Positions 60,913-64,000 of a stretch of DNA of 64,000 nucleotides are shown here, piece by piece. The DNA is from Ectobacillus sp048976805 (GTDB taxonomy: Bacteria > Bacillota > Bacilli > Bacillales > Bacillaceae_G), in the NCBI GenBank assembly GCA_048976805.1, contig JBHGUR010000101.1, positions 62,001-126,000 on the forward strand, read 5' to 3'. The position numbers and the translations under genes are program-made. The notes beneath the pieces were generated by a model that was given only the letters and a program-made list of their open reading frames with translations, did no database searches and was not told where the DNA came from. Positions within the stretch are counted from its first letter, which is position 1, and each line of letters opens with the position of its first letter.

Positions 60913-62367
60913 ATGGGAGTTACTGCTTCCTACACAATGCTTGCAAAGCGGCAGCCATCCAGATTGGCGGTCGTAACAGCAAAGAAAAGCGTTACATATA
61001 AACAATGGAACGATTCTGTTTGCCAGGTGGCCAATTGGCTTACATATGAAGGCGATAATAAGATAATTGCCCTCTTGCTTGGAAATTGCTTGGAATTTCT
61101 TCAGTTATTTGCAGGGGCCGCTGCCGCAGGTTGGGTTTGTGTGCCGCTTGATACGAACTGGAATGAAAGTGAGTTGCGGGAACGTCTTGCAGAAGCAAAA
61201 CCGGCCATCATTGTTTCGGAACAGCATTTGTTGCATAAATTGCCAAAGACTGCGGCGAAGGTAATGACCATAGAAGAGATAGAGGATGTGATAAAGTATT
61301 TTTCATCGCGCTTCTATCAGGATATAGAGAGAAAGAATCTTCCGTTTTATATGGGATTTACTTCCGGTTCTACAGGAAAGCCGAAAGCGTTTGTCCGTTC
61401 GCAGCAATCATGGGTAGAAAGCTTTGCTTGCAATATACATGATTTTCAAATGAGCTGCGATGAGTGTGTATGTATTCCCGGTGCTCTTGTACACTCTTTA
61501 TTTTTATACGGAGCAATCAGTACGCTGTATTTGGGCGGTACTGTTTATTTGCTTGAGAAATTTGTTCCTGCCACAGTTCTTTCTACGCTAGAGAGTGAAC
61601 CGATTACAGCTATGTATGCTGTGCCCACAATGATTGAAGCTCTATATAAGCTAGACACAACCGTAAACAGGCCGTTTCGGCTTATATCGTCCGGGGCGAA
61701 GTGGGAGGCAGAAGCGAAACGAAGAATTCGAGCTTTGTTTCCTTATGTAAAAATGTATGAATTTTATGGCGCGTCAGAATTAAGCTTTGTAACAGTATTA
61801 AACGAATATGATAATCAGCTAAAGCCGTCTTCTGTTGGGAGAGCATGCCATAACGTGGAAATCGGCATTCGCAATGACAAAAATGAAGAAGTCAAGCAAG
61901 GGGAGATTGGCAGGATTTATGTAAAAAGCAAACAAATTTTTATGGGATATATAGAGAACGGCGCGATAACAAATTGTGTAACAGAGGAAGGTTGGCTAAC
62001 GGTGTATGACCTTGGATATATGGATGAAGCCGGTTATTTGTATATTGCGGGCCGCGAGCGAAATATGATTGTATACGGGGGAATCAATATTTTTCCTGAA
62101 GAAATCGAGCGGGTTCTTTTAGCACACCAAGACGTAGAAGAGGCAGCGGTCGTTGGAATCGAGGATTTGTATTGGGGTGAAATAGCAGTAGCTGTCATAC
62201 AAGGAAAAACAACAAGTGCAGCCCTAAAAAAATATTGCATGGCTTATTTGTCTGCTTATAAAATACCGAAGCGATGGTATTTTGTCGAACATTTGCCGTA
62301 TACGACAAGCGGAAAAATTGCACGTAAGCAAGTGAAGGAAATGATAAAGCAGGTGTATTATGGATAA
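60913..62367 (+). CDS. Acyl-CoA synthetase / fatty-acid ligase (YhfT-like)
   Basis: This 484-residue member of the ANL adenylating family activates a carboxylic acid with ATP and CoA. P-loop motif TSGSTGKPK is near residue 160, YEFYGASE near 295, YDLGYMDE and GRERNMIVYGG near 375, and the catalytic Lys in TTSGKIARKQ near 470. ATG 60913 was chosen because CAGGAGGGGGAAAGT precedes it. The chain length is not evident. It resembles B. subtilis YhfT in context. It overlaps the next gene by 8 bases. Confidence 0.9.
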   Translation: MGVTASYTMLAKRQPSRLAVVTAKKSVTYKQWNDSVCQVANWLTYEGDNKIIALLLGNCLEFLQLFAGAAAAGWVCVPLDTNWNESELRERLAEAKPAIIVSEQHLLHKLPKTAAKVMTIEEIEDVIKYFSSRFYQDIERKNLPFYMGFTSGSTGKPKAFVRSQQSWVESFACNIHDFQMSCDECVCIPGALVHSLFLYGAISTLYLGGTVYLLEKFVPATVLSTLESEPITAMYAVPTMIEALYKLDTTVNRPFRLISSGAKWEAEAKRRIRALFPYVKMYEFYGASELSFVTVLNEYDNQLKPSSVGRACHNVEIGIRNDKNEEVKQGEIGRIYVKSKQIFMGYIENGAITNCVTEEGWLTVYDLGYMDEAGYLYIAGRERNMIVYGGINIFPEEIERVLLAHQDVEEAAVVGIEDLYWGEIAVAVIQGKTTSAALKKYCMAYLSAYKIPKRWYFVEHLPYTTSGKIARKQVKEMIKQVYYG

Positions 62368-63451
62368 AGCAGTTATTGTAAAAGCAAAGCGGACAATTAT
62401 CGGAAAACAAAATGGCGTACTGCGAAGTTTTGGGGCGGAACAATTAGCTGCTCCCCTTATTTCACATCTAGGTGAAGAAATGGAGATAGATGATGTTATA
62501 TTAGGAAATGTAGTCGGTCCTGGCGGAAATATTGCGCGCTTATCCGCCCTACAGGCAGGGCTGCCATTTTCGGTGCCGGGTGTAACGATTGACCGGCAAT
62601 GCGGTGCTGGGTTAGAGGCAATTCGCATGGCTTGCCATCTTATTCAAGGGGGGGCGGGTACATGTTATATTGCAGGAGGAACTGAAAGCACAAGCACATC
62701 GCCTTTTGAAAAACGCGCCCGGTTTTCACCGGAGGAAATCGGGGATCCGGATATGGGGATGGCCGCAGAAAACGTTGCGAAGAAGTATAATATTACAAAA
62801 GATATGCAAGATGAGTATGCAGCTTTAAGCTATGCGAGGACATTGGCTGCTCGTGAAAAGGGATATTTGCAGGAAGAGATTTTACCGCTTCCTAATACTC
62901 CTTTTGAAGATGAAACAATAAATCTGCGTATGAATTATGAAAAAATTATCCGCAGGGCGAGACCGGCCTTTATGCAAAACGGAACGGTAACAGCTGCCAA
63001 TTCGTGCGGCGTTAATGACGGGGCATGCGCGGTGCTAGTTATGGCAGAGCGTGAAGCAAGGAGGCTCGGATATAAGCCAATTTTGCGTTTTGTAGATAGC
63101 GCGGTCGCGGGGGTGTCTCCGCATCTTCCTGGAATCGGACCTGTCCATGCTGTTCACAAATTGTTAAAGAAAACAGGTGTAATGATGGAGGAAATTACTA
63201 TTGTCGAATTGAATGAAGCATTTGCAGCGAAAATTGTTGCCTGTACGCAGGAATTGCAGATTCCGTACGAGAAATTAAATTGTAACGGCGGAGCGATTGC
63301 CCTTGGGCATCCGTATGCAGCTTCCGGGGCAATGCTTGTGACGAGGCTGTTTTACGAAGCAAAGCGCTCTCAAGTTCGTTATGCCATCGCCGCTCTTGGA
63401 ATTGGCGGCGGAATTGGTTTAGCTTTGCAATTTGAGGGGGTGTCTGTATAA
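62360..63451 (+). CDS. Thiolase-family protein lacking the second catalytic Cys (YhfS-like)
   Basis: This 363-residue thiolase-fold enzyme has the nucleophilic Cys81 (DRQCGAGLEA), the NEAFA motif (285-289) and His317 (GHP). The C-terminal CxGGG motif, whose Cys is the general base in thiolases, reads GIGGG (Gly347). The protein is also about 30 residues shorter than usual. It may be inactive for thiolysis or use another mechanism. It overlaps the ligase gene and is followed at once by a dehydratase gene. Confidence 0.88.
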   Translation: MDKAVIVKAKRTIIGKQNGVLRSFGAEQLAAPLISHLGEEMEIDDVILGNVVGPGGNIARLSALQAGLPFSVPGVTIDRQCGAGLEAIRMACHLIQGGAGTCYIAGGTESTSTSPFEKRARFSPEEIGDPDMGMAAENVAKKYNITKDMQDEYAALSYARTLAAREKGYLQEEILPLPNTPFEDETINLRMNYEKIIRRARPAFMQNGTVTAANSCGVNDGACAVLVMAEREARRLGYKPILRFVDSAVAGVSPHLPGIGPVHAVHKLLKKTGVMMEEITIVELNEAFAAKIVACTQELQIPYEKLNCNGGAIALGHPYAASGAMLVTRLFYEAKRSQVRYAIAALGIGGGIGLALQFEGVSV

Positions 63452-63843
63452 AATCGAATACGATTGTTATAACCGTTTCTAAGCAGCAGGTCATAGACTA
63501 TGCCAAAGCCATCGGTGAGCAGAATCCCGTCTATTTCTCTATAGAAGCAGCAAGAAAGCTAGGCTATCGGACAATTCCAATTCCGCCGGCTTTACCAATC
63601 ATTTTTTATCGGTTTTTTGCAATACCGTGGGGGAAAGGGAAGATTTGGATTCATCGGAGCCAACGGTTTACATATAAGCGGCAGCTATACATTGATGAGC
63701 CGTATGAATGCTTTATAGCATTGGAGGCAGTAAAAGAGCGCAGCGGGCATTCGCTGTATGAACAATCACTTAAAGGCTATAACATAAGAAAAGAACTCTG
63801 TTTTGTGTGTAATACTATTTTAGTAGAGGGTGGTAATGCGTGA
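63448..63843 (+). CDS. MaoC-like dehydratase N-domain protein with apparent AUA start
   Basis: The 131-residue frame (KSNTIVITVSKQQV..., YAKAIGEQNPVYF, PIPPALPIIF) resembles the hot-dog N-terminal domain of FAS1/HTD2-type hydroxyacyl dehydratases. No ATG, GTG or TTG is available near its beginning. ATA at 63448 overlaps the thiolase stop (ATAA) and lies 7 bases after GAGGGGG, just where a start belongs. Its stop overlaps the next GTG. It would pair with the following MaoC protein. Confidence 0.7.
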   Translation: MKSNTIVITVSKQQVIDYAKAIGEQNPVYFSIEAARKLGYRTIPIPPALPIIFYRFFAIPWGKGKIWIHRSQRFTYKRQLYIDEPYECFIALEAVKERSGHSLYEQSLKGYNIRKELCFVCNTILVEGGNA

Positions 63844-64000
63844 AATCCGTCTCTTTTGTTGTAACAGCTGCAGATGTCGAATTGTACGGGGAAGTGTCAG
63901 GGGATCGAAATCCAATTCATTTTGACAAAACCGCTGCTATGCTGGTAGGTTTTGCCGAACGGCCCGTTCACGGCATGCTAACTATGGGGAAAATATTAGC
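63840..64000 (+). CDS. MaoC family dehydratase, partial (runs off the window)
   Basis: The first 53 residues are visible. The hot-dog hydratase-2 motif GDRNPIHFD supplies the catalytic Asp and His, and FAERPVHGML is the expected following motif. It starts with GTG in a GTGA overlap with the previous stop. Together with that gene it likely forms a (R)-hydroxyacyl dehydratase in a fatty-acid-like pathway with the ligase and thiolase. Confidence 0.88.
   Translation, partial: MKSVSFVVTAADVELYGEVSGDRNPIHFDKTAAMLVGFAERPVHGMLTMGKIL

Overview
The window is a chromosomal segment of a low-GC, spore-forming-type Firmicute of the family Bacillaceae. Gene content and order match the Bacillus cereus group best. 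It has the xpt-pbuX / bpsAB / dynA / ypeP neighbourhood shared with B. subtilis. It then has a cereus-type flagellar locus: one flagellin gene, a MogR regulator instead of a SigD system, and a long FliY. The species cannot be named from the sequence.

Region 1 (1-15.9 kb) holds housekeeping genes. These are a guanine riboswitch with xpt-pbuX, a DUF418 membrane protein, the alkylpyrone genes bpsA-bpsB, a candidate Fur-controlled 29-residue membrane peptide, the double dynamin dynA, ypbS, a 6S-like RNA, the exonuclease ypcP, an EamA transporter, two RNase H-fold genes, a small zinc-finger protein, a cold-shock protein and small unknowns. Region 2 (15.9-21.3 kb) is a repeat-rich gap with a 52-bp perfect palindrome, then an acetate-type Na+/solute symporter pair, a membrane-anchored trypsin-like protease and a repeat-bearing lipoprotein.

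Region 3 (21.7-59.7 kb) is the motility locus, almost all on the + strand. Its order is cheY-cheA, fliY with two unusual membrane proteins, (cheR and an unknown on -), a DUF327 gene, flgN, flgKL, fliDS and a fliT-like gene, flgBC-fliEFGHI-(fliJ)-fliK-flgDE, two unknowns, cheV, mogR, flagellin (-), a lytic transglycosylase, fliN-like, fliM, fliN, fliO-R, flhB, flhA, flhF and flgG. No sigD, flgM, flhG, cheB, cheC, cheD, cheW or motAB is present in the window. The flagellin and mogR promoters read as ordinary sigma-A promoters, and MogR-like AT boxes lie near several start points. Region 4 (60.2 kb to the end) is a bioY-led operon with a BirA-like operator, an acyl-CoA ligase, a thiolase-like enzyme and two MaoC-type dehydratases.

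Two interspersed repeat families stand out. Family A is a MITE-like element with 12-bp terminal inverted repeats (GGCTCTGTTAAA). It has five copies and a solo end; two copies have exact 8-bp target duplications and a third has a 7/8 match. Family B is a ~190-bp repeat without obvious ends (three copies plus one degenerate), twice sitting directly beside family A.

The most interesting protein observation is the gene at 27646-28401. It reads as a flagellin paralogue (N- and C-terminal helices only) that ends in a transmembrane helix. It is co-transcribed with fliY and with a secreted, C-terminally anchored Ig-like protein. Other unusual points are a vestigial second flagellin 3' end, hairpins between the Shine-Dalgarno and start of fliN and fliO, a probable AUA start codon, and a thiolase that lacks its second catalytic cysteine.
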